DNA from: Bog-473 sp036489775
Lineage (GTDB): Bacteria; Actinomycetota; Acidimicrobiia; Acidimicrobiales; RAAP-2
Direction of reading: 5' to 3'
Assembly (NCBI GenBank): GCA_036489775.1
Contig: DASXFC010000032.1
Coordinates: 62,001 to 126,000, forward strand
Length of the DNA stretch: 64,000 bases
A program made the position numbers and the translations under genes. Shown piece by piece: positions 16,509-26,317 of this stretch. How positions within the stretch are numbered: the first letter of the stretch is position 1; each line of letters opens with the position of its first letter. The notes below the pieces were generated by a model, which was given only the letters and a program-made list of their open reading frames with translations, was not told the DNA's origin and ran no database searches.

Positions 16509-16976
16509 TCACTCGCCCTGGACCTCCTCGAGCACCTTGGCGGCGTGGCCGTCGGCCTTCACGTGGTACCAGGCCCGCTCGATCTTGCCGTTGGGGCCGA
16601 CCAGGAAGGTGGAGCGGATGGTGCCGACCGTCTTCTTCCCGTACATGGTCTTCTCGCCCCAGGCGCCGTACTTCTCCATCACCTTCTTGTCGGCGTCGGT
16701 GAGCAGCGGGAACTTGAGCTTGTACTTGGAGCGGAACTTCACATGGCTCTCGGCCTTGTTCGGTGAGATGCCCAGCACCGCCACCCCGGACTTCTCGAAG
16801 GTCTTGAGGTTGTCGTTGAATTGGCAGGCTTCCTTGGTGCAGCCCGGGGTGTCGTCGGCCGGATAGAAGTAGACGATCACCCTCTGGCCCTTGAAGTCGG
16901 ACAGCTTCACCGGATTCTCGTCTTGGTCGGGCAGCGTGAAGGCCGGGGCGGTGGCACCCGCTTCGAGCTTGGCCAT
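16509..16976 (-). CDS. bcp: Thioredoxin-dependent peroxiredoxin (Bcp type)
   Basis: A 155-residue peroxiredoxin of the BCP/PrxQ class that reduces hydroperoxides. The peroxidatic cysteine lies in DDTPGCTKEACQF (Cys46), with a resolving cysteine five residues later (Cys51), as in atypical 2-Cys BCPs. The conserved arginine region TIRSTFLVGPNGKIERAWY follows. Start ATG 16976 has AAGGAG at a good distance; the frame extends to 17021 without similarity. It is divergent from the DEAD-box helicase gene. Confidence 0.95.
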   Translation of the reverse strand: MAKLEAGATAPAFTLPDQDENPVKLSDFKGQRVIVYFYPADDTPGCTKEACQFNDNLKTFEKSGVAVLGISPNKAESHVKFRSKYKLKFPLLTDADKKVMEKYGAWGEKTMYGKKTVGTIRSTFLVGPNGKIERAWYHVKADGHAAKVLEEVQGE

Positions 16977-17051
16977 GGGGTCGGCTCCTTGTGATCGAAG
17001 TGCAAAGGGCCACTTTGTCACAGCCCATAGCGGCGGACATTGGCCGTGACC

Positions 17052-17060
17052 TGGTACAAT
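17052..17060 (+). promoter_or_regulatory. Extended -10 promoter for the DEAD-box helicase
   Basis: TGG-TACAAT is a good extended -10 (TGN plus TACAAT at 17055-17060). It would give a leader of about 90 nt before ATG 17157. The leader contains a small stem (CTGGC/GCCAG around 17074-17088). Long leaders are common for RNA helicase genes; no known riboswitch is recognised here. A -35 match is lacking. Confidence 0.5.
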
Positions 17061-17156
17061 GCAGTTGCGACCGCTGGCATGGGGCCAGTCGAGTCGGGGC
17101 CGTTCACTCTTCTGGTTGGCGCAGGGCCCCGCCGCACCTACGAGAGAGAGTTGAAC

Positions 17157-18437
17157 ATGTCAGTAGATGCCCCGGCAGGCGCGCCTGCCGTCGCTCCCGG
17201 CGAGCCGATCGATCCGTCGGACGATACGTACGAAACCGCCCGCACCTTCGAGTCCCTCGGCGTCTCCGAAGAACTCACCAAGGCCCTGGCCGACCAGGGC
17301 ATCGTCGCCGCCTTCCCGATCCAGGCCATGACCGTGGCCGACGCCCTGGCCGGGCGCGACGTCTGCGGCAAGGCCAAGACCGGCTCGGGCAAGACCCTGG
17401 CCTTCGGCGTCCCCATGCTGCAGCGGGCCAAGGCCACCCGTGACGCCCAGCCCCGCCGTGACGGCGAGCATCCGGCGCTTCCGCTGGGCCTCGTCCTGCT
17501 CCCTACCCGCGAACTGGCCGTGCAGGTGCACGCCGTCATCGAGCCCCTCGGTGAGAAGCTCGGTCTGCGCACCGTCGCCGTCTACGGCGGGGCCGACATC
17601 GAACGGCAGGTGGCGAAGCTCCGCAAGGGCGTCGACATCATCATCGCCACCCCAGGCCGCCTGATCGACCTGGGCGACCGCGGCGAGCTGGCCGTCTCGG
17701 CCCTGGAGACCCTGGTGCTCGATGAGGCCGACCGCATGGCCGATATGGGGTTCATGCCCCAGGTCGAGTGGGTGCTGCGCCGGCTCGAGACGCCGCACCA
17801 GACGCTGCTGTTCTCGGCCACCCTCGATGGGGCCATCGACATGTTGGTGAAGCGCTACCTGACCGATCCCGTCTTCCACGAGGTGGCGTCGTCCACCCAG
17901 ACCGTGACCGCCATGGAGCACCGCTTCCTCCAGGTCCACCAGATGGACAAGGTCAAGGTGGTGGCGGCCATCTGCCGGGCCGAGACCAAGTCCCTGATCT
18001 TCGTGCGCACCAAGCGCGGCGCCGACAAGCTCATCGAGCAGCTGGGCAAGGAAGGGGTGCGGGCCTCGGCCATCCATGGCGACCTGCGCCAGGCCAACCG
18101 TGAGCGCGCCCTCAGTGATTTCTCCAGCGGGAAGCTCCACGTCCTGGTGGCCACCGACGTGGCCGCCCGCGGCCTGCACATCGAGGGGGTGGACGCCGTC
18201 ATCCACTACGACCCGCCCGAGGACCACAAGGCCTACCTGCACCGGTCCGGTCGCACCGCTCGCGCCGGCAAGGCCGGTGTGGTGGTGAGCGTGTCCCTGT
18301 GGAATCAGCTGGTCGAGATGGAAGTCATCCAGCGCCGGCTCGGCTTGAGGATCCCGATCGTCGAGATGTTCTCCAATGACCCGCGCCTGGCCGATCTGGC
18401 CGCCTGGACGCCCAGCGCCGAAGAGAGTGTCCTCTGA
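17157..18437 (+). CDS. DEAD-box ATP-dependent RNA helicase
   Basis: A 426-residue RNA helicase with the full motif set: Q-motif AAFPIQAMT, motif I AKTGSGKT (73-80), PTRELA, TPGRLIDL, DEAD (189-192), SAT, and in the second domain ATDVAARGLHIEGVD and HRSGRTARAGK. It has a short N-terminal Ala/Pro-rich extension and ends soon after motif VI, without an added RNA-binding tail. Start ATG 17157 follows GAGAGAGAG; in-frame sequence from 17040 crosses the promoter and is discarded. Likely involved in ribosome assembly or RNA turnover. Confidence 0.95.
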   Translation: MSVDAPAGAPAVAPGEPIDPSDDTYETARTFESLGVSEELTKALADQGIVAAFPIQAMTVADALAGRDVCGKAKTGSGKTLAFGVPMLQRAKATRDAQPRRDGEHPALPLGLVLLPTRELAVQVHAVIEPLGEKLGLRTVAVYGGADIERQVAKLRKGVDIIIATPGRLIDLGDRGELAVSALETLVLDEADRMADMGFMPQVEWVLRRLETPHQTLLFSATLDGAIDMLVKRYLTDPVFHEVASSTQTVTAMEHRFLQVHQMDKVKVVAAICRAETKSLIFVRTKRGADKLIEQLGKEGVRASAIHGDLRQANRERALSDFSSGKLHVLVATDVAARGLHIEGVDAVIHYDPPEDHKAYLHRSGRTARAGKAGVVVSVSLWNQLVEMEVIQRRLGLRIPIVEMFSNDPRLADLAAWTPSAEESVL

Positions 18438-18472
18438 GCGATCCCATTGCACCCTGGTCCCCCGACGATGGA

Positions 18473-19174
18473 GTGACCCGCGTGTTGGTGGTCACGGCTC
18501 ACCCCGACGACGTGGATTTCGGCGCAGCCGGCACCGTCACCTCCTTTACCGACGCCGGGATCGAGGTCGTCTACTGCATCGTGACCAACGGTGACGCCGG
18601 CGGCTCGGACCGCTCGATGTCCCGGCCTGACATGGCCGCCCTGCGCCAGAAGGAGCAGCGGGCGGCGGCGGCCACCGTCGGTGTCACCGACGTGCGTTTC
18701 CTGGGCTTCCCCGACGGCCGGGTGCAGCCAACCCTCGAGCTGCGCCGCGACATCAGCCGGGTCATCCGCCAGGTTCGGCCCCAGCGGGTCCTGACCCAGT
18801 CGCCCGAACGCCGGTGGGATTTCATCTTCGCCAGCCACCCCGACCACCTGGCGGCCGGTGAAGCCGCCGTGTGCGCGGTGTACCCCGACGCCCGCAATCC
18901 CTTCGCCCATCCCGAGTTGCTCGAGGTCGAACGGCTCGAGCCCTGGACGGTCAACGAGCTGTGGATCATGGCCTTCGACGGCGCCAACATCGTGGTGGAC
19001 ACCACGGCCGCGCTCGATCGCAAGGTGGCTGCCCTCATGTGCCACCAGAGCCAGATGCCCGATCCCGAGGGCACCAAGGAGCGCGTCACCAACGGGGCCC
19101 GCATGGCCGCGGCCACGGCCGGTCTGCCCGAGGGTTCGGCCGCCGAGATGTTCCGGGTGACGCGCATACCCTGA
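18473..19174 (+). CDS. PIG-L family deacetylase
   Basis: A 233-residue zinc-dependent deacetylase of the PIG-L/LmbE family, whose members include MshB (mycothiol biosynthesis) and Mca. The metal site is visible as TAHPDDVDFGAAGTV near the N-terminus and ASHPDHLAAGEAA later. A mycothiol-linked role is plausible for an actinobacterium but not shown. The GTG at 18473 begins the family-like sequence 35 nt after the helicase stop. It is followed closely by the MmcQ/YjbR gene. Confidence 0.9.
   Translation: MTRVLVVTAHPDDVDFGAAGTVTSFTDAGIEVVYCIVTNGDAGGSDRSMSRPDMAALRQKEQRAAAATVGVTDVRFLGFPDGRVQPTLELRRDISRVIRQVRPQRVLTQSPERRWDFIFASHPDHLAAGEAAVCAVYPDARNPFAHPELLEVERLEPWTVNELWIMAFDGANIVVDTTAALDRKVAALMCHQSQMPDPEGTKERVTNGARMAAATAGLPEGSAAEMFRVTRIP
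19167..19172 (+). promoter_or_regulatory. -10-like TACCCT before the MmcQ/YjbR gene
   Basis: TACCCT ends 6 nt before ATG 19179 and overlaps the end of the PIG-L coding region and its stop codon. It fits the leaderless pattern, giving the downstream gene its own promoter inside the upstream gene's tail. Confidence 0.4.
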
Positions 19175-19178
19175 GTCC

Positions 19179-19511
19179 ATGGGTCTGCGCCCGAGCGACA
19201 TCCGCAAGCTCGCGTTGGCGCTGCCCGAATCGACCGAAGAGCCGCACCACGAGATGACCTCGTTCCGGGTGGTCGGCAAGATCTTCGCCACCATGCCGCC
19301 CGAGGCCGACCGGGTGCACATCTTCGTCAGTGGCGACGAGGTGGCGGCCTACTGCGCCGAGTACCCGGGCACCGTCGAGGAGCTGTGGTGGGGCAAGCGC
19401 CTCAGCGGTTGCCGCCTCATATTGACCCCGGCCAAGGCCACCCGGCCGCTGGCTCGCGAGCTGTTGACCGAGGCCTGGCGCCATAAGGCGCCCAAGAAGC
19501 TCGTGACCTGA
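19179..19511 (+). CDS. MmcQ/YjbR family protein
   Basis: A 110-residue protein of the MmcQ/YjbR family (double-wing DNA-binding-like fold; function poorly known). Typical sequence is RKLALALPESTEEPHHEMTS, FRVVGKIFATM and the C-terminal RELLTEAWRHKAPKKL. Start ATG 19179 lies 4 nt after the PIG-L stop, with a TACCCT hexamer 6 nt upstream. It converges on the patatin gene. Confidence 0.88.
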   Translation: MGLRPSDIRKLALALPESTEEPHHEMTSFRVVGKIFATMPPEADRVHIFVSGDEVAAYCAEYPGTVEELWWGKRLSGCRLILTPAKATRPLARELLTEAWRHKAPKKLVT

Positions 19512-19562
19512 CCGGGCATGAGCAGGTGTCGTCACGCCTACCGAGCCGATTGCCCGTGGGCG

Positions 19563-20510
19563 TCAGCGCCAGAATTCGCCGAGTTGCTCGGCCAGGGCTC
19601 CGCCTTGGTCGTAACCAGCTCGAGCAGCAGGGGGACGCAGGGACAGATCCATCGCATTGGCGCCGAACATGTGCTCGGAGTCGCTGTCCGGGAAGACCGT
19701 TTCGACGCTGCTGCCGCCGGCGCGTAGTTCGTCGACCTGTGTGGTGAGATGCATGCCCCAGTCCAGCGGATACCGTGATCTGCCGCCGAATGGTGACAGC
19801 ACCAACACCCGCGCGTATCCGGCGGCCAGATCGGCATTCTCGTTGCGTCGGTAGCCGCCGTTGATGTACCGGTGGCCGGCGATGCTGTACGGAGGGATAC
19901 TGAAGCCAATCGAAGTGCTGGCGGCGACGGCGTCCACCAGGCCGACTCCGCTGTGGCGATCGAACACGACCGGTTCACCGGTGTGGGCATCGACCGCTGG
20001 GATCAGCAACGGGCTCGGCGGCCACTGGTGACTGGGCAGCCGAGCGGCGACGGTGGCGCGCCACTGCGTTTGCACCGGACTGTCCGACGCCGCGTCCATC
20101 TCGAGGGCCGCCGCGCCCATTCTTCGGCGCATGTCGGCCGCATCCTCGGCGGCATCGATGAGTGTGCTCGTTCTCTCCATATGATCCGGCGCCGGCCCAA
20201 TCGGGGCACGTCCACGGTCGGATCCGACCGGACCAGTCCGTGGCTGGGGCGCCGCGGCCAGGATGTTGGCCAGCAGTTCGGTCGGTCGGATCCCGCTGGT
20301 TATTTGGGCCGCCGCGGTCGAGCCGGCCGACGTCCCGATGGTCAGGTCCGCATGGGTCACATCCAACCCGGCCTCAAAGAGGCCGGCGATGAAGCCGATC
20401 TCCCACGCGTTGCCGACCGATCCGGCACCGCCGAGGACTAATGCTCGCTCCGTCGTCGAAGTGAAGTGCGGAGTTGAAGAAGTTGTGTTCAAGGGAGTCG
20501 CCTTTCGCAA
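19563..20510 (-). CDS. Patatin-like phospholipase family protein, catalytic Asp motif altered
   Basis: A patatin-type serine hydrolase of 315 residues. It has the oxyanion loop ALVLGGAGSVGNAWEIGF and the nucleophile elbow TIGTSAGSTAAA. The second catalytic motif, usually DGG or DGA, reads YINGGYRRNENADLAAGY, with Asn (codon AAC) in place of the catalytic Asp, so activity is in doubt. The first start is TTG 20510; TTG 20492 has an AAAGG upstream and may be the true one. A 17-codon ORF with a perfect ribosome binding site lies just upstream. Confidence 0.85.
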   Translation of the reverse strand: MRKATPLNTTSSTPHFTSTTERALVLGGAGSVGNAWEIGFIAGLFEAGLDVTHADLTIGTSAGSTAAAQITSGIRPTELLANILAAAPQPRTGPVGSDRGRAPIGPAPDHMERTSTLIDAAEDAADMRRRMGAAALEMDAASDSPVQTQWRATVAARLPSHQWPPSPLLIPAVDAHTGEPVVFDRHSGVGLVDAVAASTSIGFSIPPYSIAGHRYINGGYRRNENADLAAGYARVLVLSPFGGRSRYPLDWGMHLTTQVDELRAGGSSVETVFPDSDSEHMFGANAMDLSLRPPAARAGYDQGGALAEQLGEFWR

Positions 20511-20543
20511 ATTGCGTGTCAGGCGCTCCCGGTGGCGACTACT

Positions 20544-20597
20544 TCAGTCGCGCATCCCGGATCGGAGGGGAGCACCCACTGCCAATACTGCGTTCAT
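20544..20597 (-). CDS. Short upstream ORF (17 codons) with perfect Shine-Dalgarno
   Basis: ATG 20597 is preceded by AGGAGGT (20611-20605) at 7-nt spacing, the best ribosome binding site in this region. It encodes MNAVLAVGAPLRSGMRD and stops at 20544, 33 nt before the first possible patatin start. The peptide has no recognised family. It may be a leader peptide controlling the patatin gene, which itself has only TTG starts. Alternatively, the patatin gene once started here and was shortened. There is no proof of translation beyond the strong site. Confidence 0.4.
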   Translation of the reverse strand: MNAVLAVGAPLRSGMRD

Positions 20598-20696
20598 GGG
20601 TCTCACCTCCTGTCGATGGATGTCGGTCGCCGTCACCCTAGTACGCCGCCGGCCGAACTCGCCGTCGACCGCGGCACCCTCATCCGTGATGGGTCG

Positions 20697-23408
<2,712 letters not shown>

Positions 23409-23516
23409 CTCCCCATTCTGCCGTGGGTGACCCCGCGGCCGCCCGTCGACGAAAACTCGTTGACAATTCGGTGACGGTGCCATGTCATTGCCGGTGATGT
23501 CGGGCACAATCGGACG

Positions 23517-24905
23517 GTGCCCGGCCGGAGTGGACAGCGGATGGCCATGCTGGCCGTGGCTGCAACCGTGATGGCGACCATGCTGCTCCTGGTTCCGTCG
23601 CCCCGACTCACTCGAGCCGGGGCGACGGAGGTCGCCCACGGCTACCCCGGTGGCGGCATGATCGGCTTCGGCGGCGTCGACCTGACCCCACCCGACTTGC
23701 CGGCGCAGGTGAACTCGCCGATCTTCTCGGGGGTGGCCAGCCCCGATGGCAACGGCTACCTGCTGGCCAGCGCCGACGGCGGGGTCTTCGCCTTCGGCGA
23801 CGCCAAGTTCGAAGGATCGCTGGGCGACCTGGCCTTGAACGGGCCCATCGTGGCCATGGCGGCCACCCCCGACGGCAACGGCTACTGGCTGGGCGCCATC
23901 GACGGCGGCGTCTTTGCCTTCGGCGATGCCCCCTTCTACGGCTCGATGGGGTCGACCCGGCTCAACCAGCCCGTGGTCGGCATGGCGGCCACGCCCGACG
24001 GCAAGGGCTACTGGCTGGTGGCGGCCGACGGCGGCATCTTCGCCTTCGGCGACGCCGGGTTCTACGGCAGTACCGGCAGCCTCAAGCTGAATGCCCCCAT
24101 CGTTGGCATGGCGGCTACGCCCGACGGCAAGGGCTACTGGCTGGTGGCGGCCGACGGCGGCATCTTCGCCTTCGGCGACGCCGGGTTCTACGGATCCGAG
24201 GGCAGCGCCAACCTGCCCGACCCGGTGGTGGGCATGATCACCACCCCCGATGGCGGGGGCTACACCATGAGCACGGCCAACGGCGTGGTCTTCACCTTCG
24301 GCGACGCCAAGTATTACGGGCAGCTCCAGCTCGATCCTGACGCCACCCCGATCTCGGCCATCATCTCGAACAACCAGGGCAACGGCTACTGGCTGCTCGA
24401 TCCCGAAGCGTGGAATTACAGCTTCACCTCGGCGTCGGCCGAGGGCACGTTCCCGGCCTCGTCGACCATCGTCTCGACCGCCGCCTCACAGATCGCGCCG
24501 GACCCCGACACCGGGTACTACTGCAACCCGTACGGCCCCTGTGAGGAGTGGTGTGCCCTGTTCGCCACCTGGGTCTGGCAGCAGGCCGGTATCCCCATCG
24601 CGTCCTACGGCTTCGTCGGGGACATCTACGACTGGGCCGCCGGCATCGGCGCCGCCTTGCCACCGACGGCCACGCCCGACATCGGCGACGGCGTGCTCTA
24701 CGGCACCGGGCCCCAGAACGTCAACACCTCCCTGCATGTCGCCATCGTGGCCCAGGTCTGGCCCGACGGCGCCCTGGTCACCATCGACGGGGACTCGGGT
24801 CCCGGGCGCGACGGCTGGCTCTCGGTCACCATCAACGGTCCGTTCCTGCCGGTCGACTCCAACAGCTACAACGGCATGCCCATCTACGCCTACGTGCAGC
24901 CCTGA
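23517..24905 (+). CDS. Secreted repeat protein (GNGYW...GGIFAFGDA repeats) with CHAP-like C-terminal domain
   Basis: A protein of 462 residues: signal peptide (AMLAVAATVMATMLLLVPSP), then about six repeats of 42 residues with cores such as GYWLVAADGGIFAFGDAGFY, then a C-terminal domain with EEWCALFATWVWQQAG and SLHVAIVAQVWPDG. The repeats probably form a beta-propeller or similar surface module and are characteristic of Acidimicrobiia exoproteins. The C-terminal Cys and His fit a CHAP-type amidase/peptidase acting on peptidoglycan. GTG 23517 has CACAAT 6 nt upstream; ATG 23541 is an alternative. Wall remodelling is the likely role. Confidence 0.75.
   Translation: MPGRSGQRMAMLAVAATVMATMLLLVPSPRLTRAGATEVAHGYPGGGMIGFGGVDLTPPDLPAQVNSPIFSGVASPDGNGYLLASADGGVFAFGDAKFEGSLGDLALNGPIVAMAATPDGNGYWLGAIDGGVFAFGDAPFYGSMGSTRLNQPVVGMAATPDGKGYWLVAADGGIFAFGDAGFYGSTGSLKLNAPIVGMAATPDGKGYWLVAADGGIFAFGDAGFYGSEGSANLPDPVVGMITTPDGGGYTMSTANGVVFTFGDAKYYGQLQLDPDATPISAIISNNQGNGYWLLDPEAWNYSFTSASAEGTFPASSTIVSTAASQIAPDPDTGYYCNPYGPCEEWCALFATWVWQQAGIPIASYGFVGDIYDWAAGIGAALPPTATPDIGDGVLYGTGPQNVNTSLHVAIVAQVWPDGALVTIDGDSGPGRDGWLSVTINGPFLPVDSNSYNGMPIYAYVQP
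23991..24193 (+). repeat. Exact 77-nt direct repeat inside the repeat/CHAP gene
   Basis: Bases 23991-24067 and 24117-24193 are identical and spaced 126 nt (42 codons) apart. They encode two consecutive protein repeats with the same codon choice, while the outer repeats have diverged. This points to recent duplication or gene conversion. Confidence 0.85.
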
Positions 24906-24940
24906 TGGGCCCGCATCACGCCCGTTAGGCTGCCCCGCAA

Positions 24941-25159
24941 ATGCCGGTCTACGAGTTCCGCTGCACCACCTGCGCCACCGTGTTCGATGAACGACGCGGC
25001 ATGGCCGAGGCCGATGCCCCGGCCGCCTGCCCGGCCGGCCACCTCGGCGCCACCCGCCTCCTGCCCGTTTTCGCCACTACCGGCCGGGCGGCCGAGCCGT
25101 CCGGTGCCTGCGGCGCTCCCGTGGCCGGTGGCTGCGGCGGCGGCTGCGCCTGCTGTTGA
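24941..25159 (+). CDS. FmdB-type zinc ribbon protein
   Basis: A 72-residue protein with the FmdB/CxxC_CXXC_SSSS zinc ribbon: MPVYEFRCTTCATVFDER, then CPAGH in place of the usual second CxxC. The tail is rich in Gly and Cys (GGCGGGCACC), as in many family members. Role unknown; some relatives regulate amidase genes. A TAGGCT hexamer lies 9 nt before the ATG. It precedes the lipocalin-like hypothetical gene by 15 nt. Confidence 0.85.
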   Translation: MPVYEFRCTTCATVFDERRGMAEADAPAACPAGHLGATRLLPVFATTGRAAEPSGACGAPVAGGCGGGCACC

Positions 25160-25174
25160 GCGGCGAGCCTCGAT

Positions 25175-26272
25175 ATGACACTGTCGGCATGGGACGACTA
25201 TCCGGTCCACCAGGCGGCTGAATTCATCGCTCATCCCGCCACCAGCGACCGGAACTTCTACGACCGCTACTACTTCAACATGCATCCGAGCTCGGATGAA
25301 TGGTTCGCCATCTTCGGGCTGGGGCAGTACCCGAACCTCGGTGTGGTCGACGCCTTCATCGATGTGCGCCTGGGCCAGCACCAGCACGTCGTCCGGGCCT
25401 CCAAGCCGCTGGCCGACCGGTCCGACCTATCGGTCGGGCCGATACGGGTGGAGGTACTCGAGCCCCTGCGTCGTCTGCGCGTGGTGATCGAGCCGACTGA
25501 GCACTCCATCGCCATGGACGTCACCTGGGAGGGGGCCATCGAGGCCCTGGTGGAGCCCCGCCAGTACCTGCGCAGCAAGGGCCGGGTGGTCTTCGACACC
25601 CAGCGCCTGGCTCAGACCGGGACCTGGAGCGGCACCTTGTCCGTCGGCGGCACCGACCTCACCGTCAGCCCCGACCACTGCTGGGGCACCCGCGACCGCT
25701 CCTGGGGCGTGCGGCCGGTGGGCGAACCCGAGACCGATGGCATCCGCCAGGGCGAGCTTGTGCTGGGCGGCATGTGGAACTACTTCCCGATGCAATTCGG
25801 TGACCACACGATCATGTACATCTGCCACGAGCGCGACGACGGCGAGCGCCCCTTGGTGCAGAGCGAGCGGGTCTGGACCGACGGCCGCATCGAGGATCTC
25901 GGGCGATCCGAGCACCACCACCACCTGATCCCCGGGACCCGGGTCATCAACCGTTCGGTGCTGACGTTCCCGGCGGCCGGTATCGAGATCACCTGCACGC
26001 CCCTCCTGACCAACTGGATCTCCATCGGCACCGGGTATGGGATCGACGCCGACTGGCGCCACGGCATGTATCACGGTCCCGAGCTGGTCACCCAGGGGTT
26101 GGTGCTCGAGGTCGAGGAGATCAGGGGACTGGCCCAGTACGGCATCGTCGACCACGTGGCCCGTTTCGAGTACGACGGCCACGTGGGTTACGGCCTGCTC
26201 GAGCACGGGTTCTTCGGGCCGTACCACCACTACGGGCTGGCCGACGGCGGCATGGGCGCACCGGCCGAATAG
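25175..26272 (+). CDS. Conserved hypothetical protein, possible CrtC/AttH-like lipocalin fold
   Basis: A soluble 365-residue protein without signal peptide or membrane segments. It contains RDRSWGVRPVG and GLGQYPNLGVVDAF, and many aromatic and histidine residues, including a HHHH run (about residue 248). The RDRSWG segment is shared with uncharacterised actinobacterial proteins that resemble hydroxyneurosporene synthase/AttH-like double lipocalins. I cannot assign a reaction. It starts 15 nt after the zinc ribbon gene and ends 45 nt before argS. Confidence 0.75.
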   Translation: MTLSAWDDYPVHQAAEFIAHPATSDRNFYDRYYFNMHPSSDEWFAIFGLGQYPNLGVVDAFIDVRLGQHQHVVRASKPLADRSDLSVGPIRVEVLEPLRRLRVVIEPTEHSIAMDVTWEGAIEALVEPRQYLRSKGRVVFDTQRLAQTGTWSGTLSVGGTDLTVSPDHCWGTRDRSWGVRPVGEPETDGIRQGELVLGGMWNYFPMQFGDHTIMYICHERDDGERPLVQSERVWTDGRIEDLGRSEHHHHLIPGTRVINRSVLTFPAAGIEITCTPLLTNWISIGTGYGIDADWRHGMYHGPELVTQGLVLEVEEIRGLAQYGIVDHVARFEYDGHVGYGLLEHGFFGPYHHYGLADGGMGAPAE

Positions 26273-26317
26273 CCCTCCGGCGGCCGGACCCCGGCCCGTC
26301 CAGCGCGAGAATGGGAG

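Noticed and set aside
23991..24193. Direct repeat as a CRISPR-like array
   Set aside because: The repeats are in-frame coding units of a secreted protein with 42-codon period.
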